From the NCBI GenBank assembly GCA_963771295.1, contig CAVYTB010000008.1, forward strand, positions 434,001 through 498,000: a stretch of DNA of 64,000 nt, read 5' to 3'. The notes beneath the pieces are model-generated. The model searched no databases. It worked only from the letters and a program-made list of their open reading frames with translations, and was not told the DNA's origin. The position numbers were made by a program, and so were the translations under genes. This stretch comes from Acidiferrum sp963771295 (GTDB lineage: Bacteria > Acidobacteriota > Terriglobia > Acidiferrales > UBA7541). This document shows positions 50,502 to 60,020 of this stretch, in pieces; the first letter of the stretch is position 1, and every line of letters begins with the position of its first letter.

Positions 50502-53459
50502 ATGAGCTTGAACCTGATTGTCAGATCGAAGCGCCTTCGTCAAGACGCGGGACTTGCCCTCCTCACGGCTATCCTGATGCTCCTGCTGATGTCCAGCTTG
50601 CTGGTTGGCTTCACTGTCCTGCTGTACACGGACATCCAGCTCTCTGGAGCCAGCAATGATCAGGTGCGAGCGTTCTACGGCGCGGAAGCGGGCATGGAAC
50701 AGATGACCGCGAATCTCGGCAATCTGTTCTCTCAAAACTATTCCCCGAGCATCGGCCAGATCAATGCGATCTCAGCCGCGCCTCCGGCTTTGCAAGGAAT
50801 TCAGTTCTTGAAGGGCGATAACTCCAGCGGCTACTCCATCACTCCGCAATCCTTCGATGCGAATGGCAATCCTGGCGCCACCATCAGCACTATCAAGTCT
50901 GGCGCGTATCAGGGCATGACCGCCATGGCCACCGAGTACACGCTGATGGTGAATGCACGGACGACCGACGGCAAGGAAGTCACTCTGCGCCGCACCACGC
51001 AAACGGTCGGTATTCCGATGTTCCAGTTCGGAGTCTTCTGCGATATGGACTGCGCCTTTTTCGCTGGGCCAACCTTCAATTTTGGCGGCCGCATGCATAC
51101 CAACGGCAACCTCTGGCTGGCCTCCGGTTCAACCCTCACGATGTCTGATAAGGTTGATGCCTACAAAGACGTAATCCGCACCAATCTTTCCAACGGTTTT
51201 TCCACTACCACTGGTTCGTACAACGGCGTTATCAACATCACTACGTCTCCGGGTTCCGGCAATTATCGCGCGCTAGCCTCTACTGAAGGCAGCCTTACTG
51301 GCATGCCTGGTTCCGCTCCCACTGGCAATTGGGGCAGCATCTCACTTGGTTCCACCAACTACGCTGGTAACCTGATCAACGGCAAAGGCAGCACCAGCCC
51401 CAACGCTTCCACCGGTGCGAAACAGCTGAATCTCGGAATCGTGACCATTGGCAACGGCGCAACTCAAGCCATCGACATCATTCGCCGCCCTTTTGTTGGC
51501 GAAGCCGCAAACATCACCGCGGAGCGCTATTTTGCCCAGGCCAGTTTGAAGATTCTTCTGTCCGACACTGCGGCTGACATCATGAGTCTGCCCTGCATTG
51601 ATGGCACGACGCAGCCATTCGACCTTTCCACGATCGCCAAGATGCCTGGCGCCGCAGGCGTCAACTGGGTGGGCCCGGCGAACACCCTTTACAATAAGAT
51701 GACCGCAGCTGGCGTCACGCAGCTTCCCCTCGCTGCTTCCGGAGCGAAAACTACGTCGGTCATGGGTACCGGTTACCAGGCTGCCGATGGCTATTGGTTG
51801 CCGTACGGCCGGCCGGTCATTCAGGGTTTCATCAAGATCGAGGAACAAACCTCATACGCCGGTAACCCTTGCGGGACTTGGAGAGACGTTACTCAGGAAA
51901 TCCTCAGCCTCGGATATGTGGGAAAAAACATCAATCCGACAGCGGTCAACAACATTGGTCCGACCGCCGGCGCTGGGCAGCCTCTCCCCGCGCTGATCCC
52001 CGTTCCGAGCACCGCCGGAAATGTTGCTCTGGGTCCTCAATCCGCCAAGTGCGGCGGCGTGGATCCGCATCCTAAAGCTGTCATTCGTCTCGAGCGCGTT
52101 CGAGATAATCCTTCGAATGGAACGGTCGCGGCCCCCTGTGGCGGCCTGCTAACCAACATGGTTCCCTCTGATTTCTGGCCTAACACCCTGTTTGATGCTC
52201 GTGAAGGCACTCTTCGCGACGCGTCGCCAGCTGCCGCTGGCACTGCCAGCAATCTGTATCCCGCACTGAATGGTGTCATGCACTACATCGAACTGGATGC
52301 CAGCAACCTGGTGAAGTGGTTTGCGGGCACGATCGGCACAACGGGTCCGAGCACCAAAGACCCCGTCAACTCTCCCTACAACTTTGTTGTGTATATTTCC
52401 GACCGTCGCGGCAACTACGTACAGAACAAGACCTGGCCTGGCGCTTGGCCTCCGTTGTCCTCGCCCAGCCAAAAAGAAACCGGTGAATACGGGTGGACCG
52501 ACTTGGTCAATCCCAACAGCGCTGCAGGTTGCCCGAGTAACACCATGGATACCGGCGAAGACTTGGATGGCACCGCTACGCAATACGTCTACGGTGCCGA
52601 AGACAGTCACATCACGTCGCTAGGCGCAGCCAATAATTCCGCGCAGGGCATTTACGGGCTTTACTCTCTCAATATGATTGGCGGCGCGTTGCTGGCGAAT
52701 CCTTCCTGCGGCGTTCCTGCCTATTCAAACATCAACAATGTTTGGCCGATGATGTATGCCTCGGTCGCCAATGCGGCTCGTGAAAACCCGCCAATGTTCT
52801 TCCGCCGTGCTGTCAAAGTCGTGAATGGCAAAGACTTGACCCCCGTCGGCATTTGTCCTTCCGGCGTTTCTTGCGGTCTGACCATTGCCGCGGAAAACCC
52901 CGTCTACGTTGAGGGCGATTTCAACGCCAATTCCGCCGGTGGTGGCTGGAACGATCCGGGCATCCCCAGTTCGATTGCCGCGGACGCGGTCACCCTGCTC
53001 TCCAACAATTGGAACGATGCGAACTCCTTCTCAGGCCTGAATGTCGCCGGAGTCGGAGCTGACACTGGCATTTATGGGCAAACCTACCGCGTTGGCAACA
53101 CCTCTTGGTATCGCGCGGCCATCATCGCTGGCAAGGGCCTTTCCTTCCCGCAGCCCGCCGGTACCGGACAGGACTTCGGTACCGACGGTGGTGTTCATAA
53201 CTTCCTCCGCTACATTGAGAACTGGGGCACGAACAATACCACGCTGTGGTATCGCGGTTCGATCGTCAGCCTCTATTTCAACCGCCAGGCTACGGGCACC
53301 TTCAAGTGCTGCACTGTGGTGTATAGCCCACCAGGTCGCGGCTACAACTTTGACACCACGTTCCTGAACCCGACACTGCTGCCGCCGCGCACCCCGTTGT
53401 TCCGCGACGTCAACACCACAGGCTTCACCCGCCTGATGTTGCCGGGTCAATACCAGTAA
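50502..53459 (+). CDS. Very large PilX-type minor pilin
   Basis: 985 residues from ATG 50502 (AGAGGAG seven bases upstream; ATG 50475 overlaps pilW). The N-terminal region is PilX-like: a basic leader, LALLTAILMLLLMSSLLVGF and then SNDQVRAFYGAEAGMEQM, without the usual GFTLIE site. Residues about 165-985 form a huge extracellular part with many Gly/Asn/Thr/Ser loops and paired cysteines; FNFGGRMHTNGNLWLASGST is typical of this class. Normal PilX proteins have about 150-200 residues, so this one carries its own tip or adhesin-like module. No pilY1 gene follows. Confidence 0.85.
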   Translation: MSLNLIVRSKRLRQDAGLALLTAILMLLLMSSLLVGFTVLLYTDIQLSGASNDQVRAFYGAEAGMEQMTANLGNLFSQNYSPSIGQINAISAAPPALQGIQFLKGDNSSGYSITPQSFDANGNPGATISTIKSGAYQGMTAMATEYTLMVNARTTDGKEVTLRRTTQTVGIPMFQFGVFCDMDCAFFAGPTFNFGGRMHTNGNLWLASGSTLTMSDKVDAYKDVIRTNLSNGFSTTTGSYNGVINITTSPGSGNYRALASTEGSLTGMPGSAPTGNWGSISLGSTNYAGNLINGKGSTSPNASTGAKQLNLGIVTIGNGATQAIDIIRRPFVGEAANITAERYFAQASLKILLSDTAADIMSLPCIDGTTQPFDLSTIAKMPGAAGVNWVGPANTLYNKMTAAGVTQLPLAASGAKTTSVMGTGYQAADGYWLPYGRPVIQGFIKIEEQTSYAGNPCGTWRDVTQEILSLGYVGKNINPTAVNNIGPTAGAGQPLPALIPVPSTAGNVALGPQSAKCGGVDPHPKAVIRLERVRDNPSNGTVAAPCGGLLTNMVPSDFWPNTLFDAREGTLRDASPAAAGTASNLYPALNGVMHYIELDASNLVKWFAGTIGTTGPSTKDPVNSPYNFVVYISDRRGNYVQNKTWPGAWPPLSSPSQKETGEYGWTDLVNPNSAAGCPSNTMDTGEDLDGTATQYVYGAEDSHITSLGAANNSAQGIYGLYSLNMIGGALLANPSCGVPAYSNINNVWPMMYASVANAARENPPMFFRRAVKVVNGKDLTPVGICPSGVSCGLTIAAENPVYVEGDFNANSAGGGWNDPGIPSSIAADAVTLLSNNWNDANSFSGLNVAGVGADTGIYGQTYRVGNTSWYRAAIIAGKGLSFPQPAGTGQDFGTDGGVHNFLRYIENWGTNNTTLWYRGSIVSLYFNRQATGTFKCCTVVYSPPGRGYNFDTTFLNPTLLPPRTPLFRDVNTTGFTRLMLPGQYQ

Positions 53460-53478
53460 CCCTAACGAACCTCTGCCC

Positions 53479-53516
53479 AGCGTCCCGGTCCTCGCGGCCG
53501 GGACGCTTTTTTTCTG
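53479..53516 (+). terminator. Terminator of the pseudopilin operon
   Basis: AGCGTCCCGG (53479-53488) pairs perfectly with CCGGGACGCT (53498-53507), followed by a run of seven T. Confidence 0.9.
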
Positions 53517-53566
53517 GTCGCACAATCTCATCCTGCTTTATGGCCTGCCGAAAGGCTCTGGCTCGT

Positions 53567-53656
53567 TGTCAACCCGAGCGGAGCGAGCGATCTGCTGTTC
53601 GCAAATGCCAAGGGAAAAGCAGATTCTTCACTACGCAGACTTCCTTCAGAATGACA
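53567..53656. repeat. Interspersed palindromic repeat element
   Basis: Left arm TGTCAACCCGAGCGGAGCGA (53567-53586) followed by GCGATCTGCTG; right arm AAGCAGATTCTTCACTACGC and CTTCAGAATGACA (to 53656). The right arm is close to the reverse complement of the left. A related half copy is at 54411-54452. The rest of the 343-base spacer (to 53802) shows no gene. Confidence 0.6.
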
Positions 53657-53802
53657 AAAATGGAACTTTTCCGCGGCCTGTTCAGCGTTGGGATCACTCT
53701 CTGTGTCATCCCTTGGAATCCTACCGCCCCATCCATTCCTGCCTCATTCGTGATACCTTGGATTCAGCCGCCTGATTCCCGATTTGTTGAGTTCGCGAAG
53801 CC

Positions 53803-54387
53803 ATGAATCCAATTCAAACTCTCAGTCTCGTCCTTGGCGCCGGCTTTTCCTCGGGCCTGAACCTTTACGCTACCGTCGCCACGCTGGGCCTTCTGCAACG
53901 CTTTGGCGTGATTCACCTCCCGGCGCATTTGCAGGTCCTCTCGCACCCTATCGTTCTCGGCGTTGCCGTCGCTCTTTATGTGGTGGAGTTTCTCGCCGAC
54001 AAAATCCCTTACGTTGATTCCATCTGGCAGGCCGTCCACACCTTCATTCGTCCTCCCGCGGCGGCGCTGCTGGCCTTCGCCGCCACCGCTGCCGCTCCGG
54101 AGGCGTGGCGCTGGGCCGCAGCCTTGCTCGCCGGCAGCATCGCCCTCACGTCGCATGGCACCAAGGCCAGCGCGCGCGCCGCGGCAAACATGTCGCCGGA
54201 GCCGCTCAGCAACTGGGCGCTCAGTTTTGGGGAAGATATGTTGGCGGTGTGGCTGACGTGGTTCGCCACGGCTCATCCCAGGATCGCCGTGGTAGTCGTC
54301 ATCATCCTGGTGGCGATTTCACTTTACTTGCTGTACCACCTGTTTCACTTTTTGCGCCGCACGCTGCAAAAACTCGCCGCAGCCTGA
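53803..54387 (+). CDS. DUF4126 membrane protein
   Basis: 194 residues with about five membrane segments: near 5-30, 48-65, 80-95, 100-115 and 160-185. The N-terminal LVLGAGFSSGLNLYATVATLG and DKIPYVDSIWQAVHTFIRPP are typical of DUF4126. Function unknown. A central stretch with THGTKASARAAANMSPEPLS-like sequence (seen as SHGTKASARAAANMSPEPLS) is a conserved loop of this family. No co-directional partner; it converges on the S9 peptidase gene. Confidence 0.82.
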   Translation: MNPIQTLSLVLGAGFSSGLNLYATVATLGLLQRFGVIHLPAHLQVLSHPIVLGVAVALYVVEFLADKIPYVDSIWQAVHTFIRPPAAALLAFAATAAAPEAWRWAAALLAGSIALTSHGTKASARAAANMSPEPLSNWALSFGEDMLAVWLTWFATAHPRIAVVVVIILVAISLYLLYHLFHFLRRTLQKLAAA

Positions 54388-54410
54388 TTTGCACCTTCAC
54401 CGAGCGTAAG

Positions 54411-54452
54411 TGTCATCCTGAGCCGCGCGTAGTTTGCGCGCCGAAGGATCTC
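54411..54452. repeat. Half copy of the interspersed repeat
   Basis: TGTCATCCTGAGCCGCGCGT followed by AGTTTGCGCGCCGAAGGATC. It has the same outer sequence type as the element at 53567-53656, with its own inner hairpin GCGCG/CGCGC. It lies between converging genes. Confidence 0.5.
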
Positions 54453-54485
54453 AACCGAAATGCGTCGCGTGACCGCCGAATGCAA

Positions 54486-56537
54486 TTACTTCACGTAATC
54501 CGCCAGCCAATCCAAAAACGTCTTATACCAAAACTGGCTGTTCTGCGGCTTCAGCACCCAATGCCCTTCGTCGGGAAACACCACCAACTTCGATGGCACC
54601 CCTTGCCGCTGCAGCGCGCTGAAAAACTCAAGCGATTGTGTATACGGCACGCGGTAGTCTCTCTCTCCCGCTACCACCAGCGTCGGCGTCTTGTATTTAC
54701 CCAAATCTGCCGCATACGTTGACGGCGACCACTTCTTATAGTTCTCCGGCGCTGTCCAGGGCGTGCCTTGGGAGTCGTGCTCCTCGAACCACAGCTCCTC
54801 CGTGGCGTACATGGAAACCTTGTCGTACACGCCCGCGTGGCTGACGATTGCTTTAAACCGGTCTGAGTGCGTTGCCAGCCAGTCCGCCATGTATCCGCCA
54901 TACGAGCCGCCCGCCGCCGCCATTTTTGTTTTGTCGATGTACGGATACTTGGCGATCGCCGCGTCAATCCCCTTCATGACGTCCACATACGCGCGTCCGC
55001 CCCAATCAGCCGTGATTTGATCCGTAAACTTTTGCCCGTAACCGGTGGAACCGCGCCGGTTGATCATCAGCGTCACGTATCCCGCGCCGGAAAATACTTG
55101 CGCGTTCCAGCGATAACCCCACGCGTTTGTCCACATCGTTTGTGGTCCGCCATGCAGTAGCACCAGCATCGGATACTTTTTGGTCGCCACGGATTGCGGT
55201 GGCCGGATGATCATGGCTTGTACTTTGGTGCCTTCCGCGCCATCGAACCAGAATGTTTCCGGCGCATTCATTTCCACGGACGCCAGAATCGCATCATTCT
55301 CATGCGTCAACTGTTTCAGCCCGCTGCCGTCTGCCGCGGCCACAAACAATTCAGCCGGCATCGTCAGGCTGGTTCGTTCGGCCACCAAAATCTTTCCGTC
55401 GGCGCTGAACGAATACGCCGAGTTGTATCCATCCAGCAGTTTCTTCGGCGTTGCCCCGGCCCTTGGTTCTATCGCGTAAATTGGCTGCAGCGTTTCGTTC
55501 TCTGCCAGGAAGTAGATCGTCTTGCTGTCCGGCGACCACGCCAGGTCACTGGCGCTGCGGTCAAAATTCGCCGATATGCTTTCACTCTGGCCCGCTTCCC
55601 GGTTGTACAGCATCGCTTGCCAGCGGTCCGCCTCGTAGCCCGCGGTCATCTGCGCGTGGTAGGCGATATATTTTCCGTCTGGCGAGTACACTGGATTTCC
55701 GTCGAAGCCCTGATTTGTGGTGATACGCTTCGATTCGCCACCGGCTACCTGCACAACAAACAGATCCGCATTCGTGCTGATCGCTTCCATCTTGTCGGTT
55801 ACTGCCGTGTAGCAAATCTCCTTGCTGTCGGGCGAAAAGTTAATATCCGCGCTGCCGCCTCGCTCGTCGGGCGGCACGTCGTAGTCCGCTCCTGCCGTCA
55901 GGTCGCGCGCCGCCGTGGTTCCTTCTGCGGGCTGAATGAAAATGTGACTGCGCTTGCCCTCTGACCAGTGATCCCAATGGCGGTACAGCAGATGCTCCGC
56001 GACGCGCGCCTTCACCTTGCTCTTTTCCTTTTCCTCGTCGCGTTGCTTGTTGCATGCATCATCTTTGCAATCGACATACACTCCTGATGTAAACGCGATG
56101 CTCTTGCCATCCGGCGACCACTTGAACAAATCCACCCCAGTTGAAAGCGTCGTCAACTTCTTGGCCTCGCCTCCCTCCATGGAAATAACGTAAACCTGGG
56201 AAGTGCCGTCGCGTCCCGACGCAAACGCCAAAGTCTTCCCGTCTCGCGACCAGGATGGCGCGGAATCCTTACCGCTCTGCGTCAACTGAATCGCGTCGCC
56301 GCCCGATGTGCTCACAATCCAGATGTTGCTGACACCACGATTCGCTTCCATGTCCGGCGTCGAAATGCCGTAGGCCACCCACTTCCCGTCTGGTGAAACT
56401 TCGGGCGAGGAAATGCGATGTAGCTTGATCAGGTCGTCGAACGCCAGCGGATGTTTCGCGGGTGCCTGCGCGTTCGCGCTCAACGCCATTCCCAGCATCA
56501 AGGGCAATAACCCGCTACGCCTCGTAATACGATTCAT
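54486..56537 (-). CDS. Secreted S9-family serine peptidase (acylaminoacyl/dipeptidyl type)
   Basis: Signal peptide from ATG 56537 (MNRITRRSGLLPLMLGMALS), which has GGGAGGGG just upstream; the frame extends 20 codons further without a site. Residues 40-420 are WD/beta-propeller repeats (SPDGKWVAYG, WSRDGKTLAFAS, WSPDGKSIAFTS, FSPDSKEICYT, YSPDGKYIAYH, WSPDSKTIYFL). The alpha/beta hydrolase domain has LLHGGP, nucleophile S545 in GGSYGGYM, D627 in GERDYRVP and H659 in PDEGHW. 683 residues. Likely releases short peptides or dipeptides outside the cytoplasm. Confidence 0.94.
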   Translation of the reverse strand: MNRITRRSGLLPLMLGMALSANAQAPAKHPLAFDDLIKLHRISSPEVSPDGKWVAYGISTPDMEANRGVSNIWIVSTSGGDAIQLTQSGKDSAPSWSRDGKTLAFASGRDGTSQVYVISMEGGEAKKLTTLSTGVDLFKWSPDGKSIAFTSGVYVDCKDDACNKQRDEEKEKSKVKARVAEHLLYRHWDHWSEGKRSHIFIQPAEGTTAARDLTAGADYDVPPDERGGSADINFSPDSKEICYTAVTDKMEAISTNADLFVVQVAGGESKRITTNQGFDGNPVYSPDGKYIAYHAQMTAGYEADRWQAMLYNREAGQSESISANFDRSASDLAWSPDSKTIYFLAENETLQPIYAIEPRAGATPKKLLDGYNSAYSFSADGKILVAERTSLTMPAELFVAAADGSGLKQLTHENDAILASVEMNAPETFWFDGAEGTKVQAMIIRPPQSVATKKYPMLVLLHGGPQTMWTNAWGYRWNAQVFSGAGYVTLMINRRGSTGYGQKFTDQITADWGGRAYVDVMKGIDAAIAKYPYIDKTKMAAAGGSYGGYMADWLATHSDRFKAIVSHAGVYDKVSMYATEELWFEEHDSQGTPWTAPENYKKWSPSTYAADLGKYKTPTLVVAGERDYRVPYTQSLEFFSALQRQGVPSKLVVFPDEGHWVLKPQNSQFWYKTFLDWLADYVK

Positions 56538-56669
56538 TTTCCCCTCCCACCAGACAGCCCGGCTCACATCCGTATCCAAAACATTGCATAATGTCACGAG
56601 CGCTGCGCGAATGCCAGATGCTTCGCCTTTCTGTCCGGCCGCTTGCCCATGTCCGTGTTCTTTTGATCC

Positions 56670-57953
56670 TTACCTTCGTACAAAAAACCAATTCACTAAC
56701 GCGATCGTGCACGTCGTTCCCACCACAATGAATTCGCCACGATGCATTCGCGTTAACAACAGAGCAGAAAAAAGTAGCCCAAATCCCGTGAAAAAGTAAG
56801 GGAAGGGAAGCTGGAATCGCGCCTTGTTATCCTGCCTCCGCCTCAAAATCGGCACCGCCACCGCCATCGCGCCATATACGGTAAGCCGCGACACCGCTGA
56901 CAGCACGGCGTTCCATTGAAATGTTCCCAATGCCGCAAACGAAAACACCAGCACTGCATACACAACGATCGAGAGGTACGGAGTTCGGTAGCGCTCGTGA
57001 ATCACTCCAAAAAACGACGGAAAGTCGCCGCCTTCCGCAAGCGCGAAGGTCAGCCGCGGCGCATGCAGCAGGTTCGCGCTCAAATACCCGTAAGCCGAGA
57101 CCAGCGCCGCCGCCGCAATCGCCATTGCTCCTGCGGGTCCCAGAAATCTCTGCGAGGCATCCGCAAGCGGTCTTACAGAGGCCGCAGCGTCCGGCAGCGT
57201 CTTCAGCGTAATGACTTGCACCGCGGTATAAATCAGCGCAATCAGCGCCAGCGCCGTCAACAACGCAATCGGCGTGTCGCGCTTCGGATTCGTCGACTCG
57301 CCTCCCACGGAAAGTGCGCCTTCAAATCCGCCATAGGCATACACCAGCAGCAACATCGCATCGAACCAGCTTCTTGCCGAAGCCGACGGCCACACCAGCG
57401 GCACCCGGATCTCCGGCCGGGCAATCAATGCCACCATTCCTGCAATCACAAACAAAAGCAGGAAGCCCACTTTCACCACGGTGAAAGAGTTGCTTACCTG
57501 CTCGCCGGTCTTCACACCAATGTAGTTTACGATTGCGAGGTGTCCGATCAACACCGCCAGAACCGCTAGCTCGCCCGCCCGCGTCCCCAAGACCGGAAAG
57601 AATTGTGCGGCATAGGTGCAAAATAGATTCGCCGCGGCTGCCGGCGCTGCGATTCGCGTCAACCATGTCAGCCACGCCACCAGCAGCCCCGCGAAACGTC
57701 CCAGCGCGTCGCGCGCGTATAGATACAATCCGCCGGTCTCTTCGTAGCGCGAAGAAACCTCGGCGATGCATCCCGCAATGATCAGGATTCCCGCGCCCGC
57801 CGCAAGGCAACTCAGCGGGCTGTAGGCTCCAATCTTTTCCGCCAGCAACGATGGCAAACGAAAAATGCTTACCCCGATGATCGAATTCACCATCAAGGCC
57901 GTCAAGCTCCAGCGGCCGATCGTGCGAACCAGTCCGTGCGAGCTCTGCATCAC
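56670..57953 (-). CDS. APC-family amino-acid permease
   Basis: 427 residues with about twelve membrane segments. The first segment has NSIIGVSIFRLPSLLAEKIG, matching the GxG(I/V)F entry motif of the APC superfamily; AEVSSRYEETGGLYLYARDA matches the conserved second motif, and YAYGGFEGALSVGGESTNPK the sixth-helix region. Substrate cannot be told; cationic or neutral amino acids are likely. GTG 57953 or ATG 57950 as start. It lies between two peptidase genes on the same strand, which fits uptake of their products. Confidence 0.9.
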   Translation of the reverse strand: MMQSSHGLVRTIGRWSLTALMVNSIIGVSIFRLPSLLAEKIGAYSPLSCLAAGAGILIIAGCIAEVSSRYEETGGLYLYARDALGRFAGLLVAWLTWLTRIAAPAAAANLFCTYAAQFFPVLGTRAGELAVLAVLIGHLAIVNYIGVKTGEQVSNSFTVVKVGFLLLFVIAGMVALIARPEIRVPLVWPSASARSWFDAMLLLVYAYGGFEGALSVGGESTNPKRDTPIALLTALALIALIYTAVQVITLKTLPDAAASVRPLADASQRFLGPAGAMAIAAAALVSAYGYLSANLLHAPRLTFALAEGGDFPSFFGVIHERYRTPYLSIVVYAVLVFSFAALGTFQWNAVLSAVSRLTVYGAMAVAVPILRRRQDNKARFQLPFPYFFTGFGLLFSALLLTRMHRGEFIVVGTTCTIALVNWFFVRR

Positions 57954-57996
57954 GCCTTGGGCGGTCCTCGCTCCTGTTTCTTTTACACGCGATTCG

Positions 57997-59928
57997 TCAG
58001 TTTGCAGCCGCCGTCCCCGCTGCTGGCGCCGCCTTCATCTTCGAGATTTCCGACAGCACATCCGTTTTCCCGCTAATGGCTTCCAGGTGCGGATATTTCT
58101 CGCCGCCGTGGTACTCCACGCGATAGGTTTGAAAATAATCGTTGTTCTCCGCCAGCAGTTCGATCGGTTCCTTGTTGTTCTTCGCGCGTTGGATGGCGTC
58201 GCGCAGCAGTTCCGGAGTCCATCGTCGTCCGTTCACCGCCAGCAGATGCATTCCCGGTGCAAGTCCGGCCTTGTCTGCGGGCGAGCCGGATGTCACGTCA
58301 AGTATTCGATCGCTTTCTTCGCCGCCGGTCGCGTGCACCTCAAAGCCCAAAGAAAACTGCACGTCCACATCCAGGCTTACGACTTCTTCCGAGCGCTGGT
58401 GCTCGTTCATCGTTTCCGTGAACACCAGCTTCCAGCCGCTGTTCACCACGCCGCCCAGTGGCGCGCCCGGTCCATGAGTGGTCAATCGTTCCTTGAAGAA
58501 CGTACTCCAGTCATAGGGAGTGACCTCATTCATTGCGACAACCACGTCGTCAAACGTGTACGGTACTATTTTTGGCGTGCCGCTCTCGCCTCCCTCAAAT
58601 TTGCGGCAAAAGTCATCCAGCGATTTCTTTCCATTACTTTCTTTTCGAATGATCGTGTCGGCTTCCAACCAGATCAATGTGCCTTCATCGTAGTAATCCA
58701 CGCTGCGACGCCAGGATGATCCCGCCGTTGGCGAACTGTACAGAATTTGCGCCGCGATCGCCGTGTCTTGCAGATCGCGCCATGTTCGCCCGGGCCGGTC
58801 GTTCAAATATGCCGCGGTCGCCGCCAGATACTCCCGCAATCTTTGCGGCGTCCAGAATCCCGAGCGCGCCGAAAGCATTACGCCGTAGTACTGCGTCAGA
58901 CCTTCGTACACCCACAGCAGATCGCCCTTCAATGCAGTCTGATAGTCCGGCGCCACCAATCCCGCGGGCCTGCGATATTTTCCATTCCAGGAATGCGTGA
59001 ACTCGTGCGCCAGTAAATCCATTTGCGTTTCGCGTACGTCGGGGTCAAGGAACAGCGTTTCTGGAGTTCGATTATCACTCGACTCGTGATGCTCCACGCC
59101 GTCTGGCGGCATTTTGTCGCTCAGCGCCAGCAGAAAATCGTAGCGCCGGTAGTGGCGCGCCCCGAACAGCGCACCCGATTCTGCCACCAACTGCCGCAGG
59201 TGCTGCACCTCCGACGTGCTCGCGGCCAGCGCGGCCGGGCCATCCGCCGCGATGTGGATGGTGTGCTCGGGCTTTTGCCCCGGGGCTAAATCAATATTCC
59301 GGAAGTATTCACCTGTGATCAGCGGCGAATCGATCAGCGTTGTCAATGTCGCCGGTGCAAATGCGACTTCTTCCGACGTTTCCTTTGCCACCGGCAATGC
59401 AGTTCCATATTTCCATCCCGTCGGCAGCTGCAACGTGGCTTCGTATGTCAAATCATCCGTTTTTACGCCCTGCGGATAAAGCGTTACCAAATACCAGTTC
59501 AGTACCGCGATTTTAGCCGTCGCGTCAGAGCGCTCGTGCGAACCGCTGGCGTCTGGAGTCGACAAATAATCCAGGCTCACTTCCAGCGGTTCCGATCCCG
59601 GCGGCACATCCAAATGAAACGCGTACATGTCCACATCGTCGCGCTGCCACGCCACCTCTTTTCCGCCGGCCGACATTTTTACACCCGTTAAATTTACAAT
59701 CGGTCCCGTCGGCGCGTGTTCCCCTTGGATCCACTTGGGATAAACCAGCGTCAGCGGCCCGGCCTTTACCGGAAATTTCAATTTTGCATGAAACACATGC
59801 CTGGGCGAATCGCGCAGGTCAACCGCAATTCGCACCGGTCCTTTTTCCACTTGCGCAAACCCGGCACTGGCGCTCAATAGCATAATTGCCGCGCCAATCC
59901 CGATCATCCGTACCCAATAATGCCTCAT
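57997..59928 (-). CDS. Secreted M61-family glycyl-aminopeptidase-like metallopeptidase
   Basis: ATG 59928 has GAGGGA upstream and opens a signal peptide (MRHYWVRMIGIGAAIMLLSA). N-terminal M61 strand domain, then the zinc site HEFTH at 308-312 (LLAHEFTHSWNGKYRRP) with the third ligand Glu near 342 (WVYEGLTQYYG). A PDZ domain follows at about 535-610 (ILDVTSGSPADKAGLAPGMH). 643 residues. It probably trims peptides in the periplasm. Divergent from the aminotransferase; 92 bases separate the start codons. Confidence 0.93.
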   Translation of the reverse strand: MRHYWVRMIGIGAAIMLLSASAGFAQVEKGPVRIAVDLRDSPRHVFHAKLKFPVKAGPLTLVYPKWIQGEHAPTGPIVNLTGVKMSAGGKEVAWQRDDVDMYAFHLDVPPGSEPLEVSLDYLSTPDASGSHERSDATAKIAVLNWYLVTLYPQGVKTDDLTYEATLQLPTGWKYGTALPVAKETSEEVAFAPATLTTLIDSPLITGEYFRNIDLAPGQKPEHTIHIAADGPAALAASTSEVQHLRQLVAESGALFGARHYRRYDFLLALSDKMPPDGVEHHESSDNRTPETLFLDPDVRETQMDLLAHEFTHSWNGKYRRPAGLVAPDYQTALKGDLLWVYEGLTQYYGVMLSARSGFWTPQRLREYLAATAAYLNDRPGRTWRDLQDTAIAAQILYSSPTAGSSWRRSVDYYDEGTLIWLEADTIIRKESNGKKSLDDFCRKFEGGESGTPKIVPYTFDDVVVAMNEVTPYDWSTFFKERLTTHGPGAPLGGVVNSGWKLVFTETMNEHQRSEEVVSLDVDVQFSLGFEVHATGGEESDRILDVTSGSPADKAGLAPGMHLLAVNGRRWTPELLRDAIQRAKNNKEPIELLAENNDYFQTYRVEYHGGEKYPHLEAISGKTDVLSEISKMKAAPAAGTAAAN

Positions 59929-60005
59929 GAAGGAATTCCCTCCGAACCCGCGAACATTATCACACACCGCTGCCTCGGCGCCGTCACGTCGCCTCGTCGC
60001 TTGTT

Positions 60006-60014
60006 TGCTACAAT
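60006..60014 (+). promoter_or_regulatory. Extended -10 candidate for the aminotransferase
   Basis: TGCTACAAT is a TGn extended -10 box (TACAAT at 60009-60014) only six bases before the ATG. If used, the transcript would be leaderless or nearly so. There is no clear ribosome site before this ATG, which agrees. Confidence 0.4.
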
Positions 60015-60020
60015 CGCTAT

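Noticed and set aside
53517..53806. Open frames of 69-88 codons between the pseudopilin operon and DUF4126
   Set aside because: They lie within the palindromic repeat and have no ribosome site or recognisable protein character.
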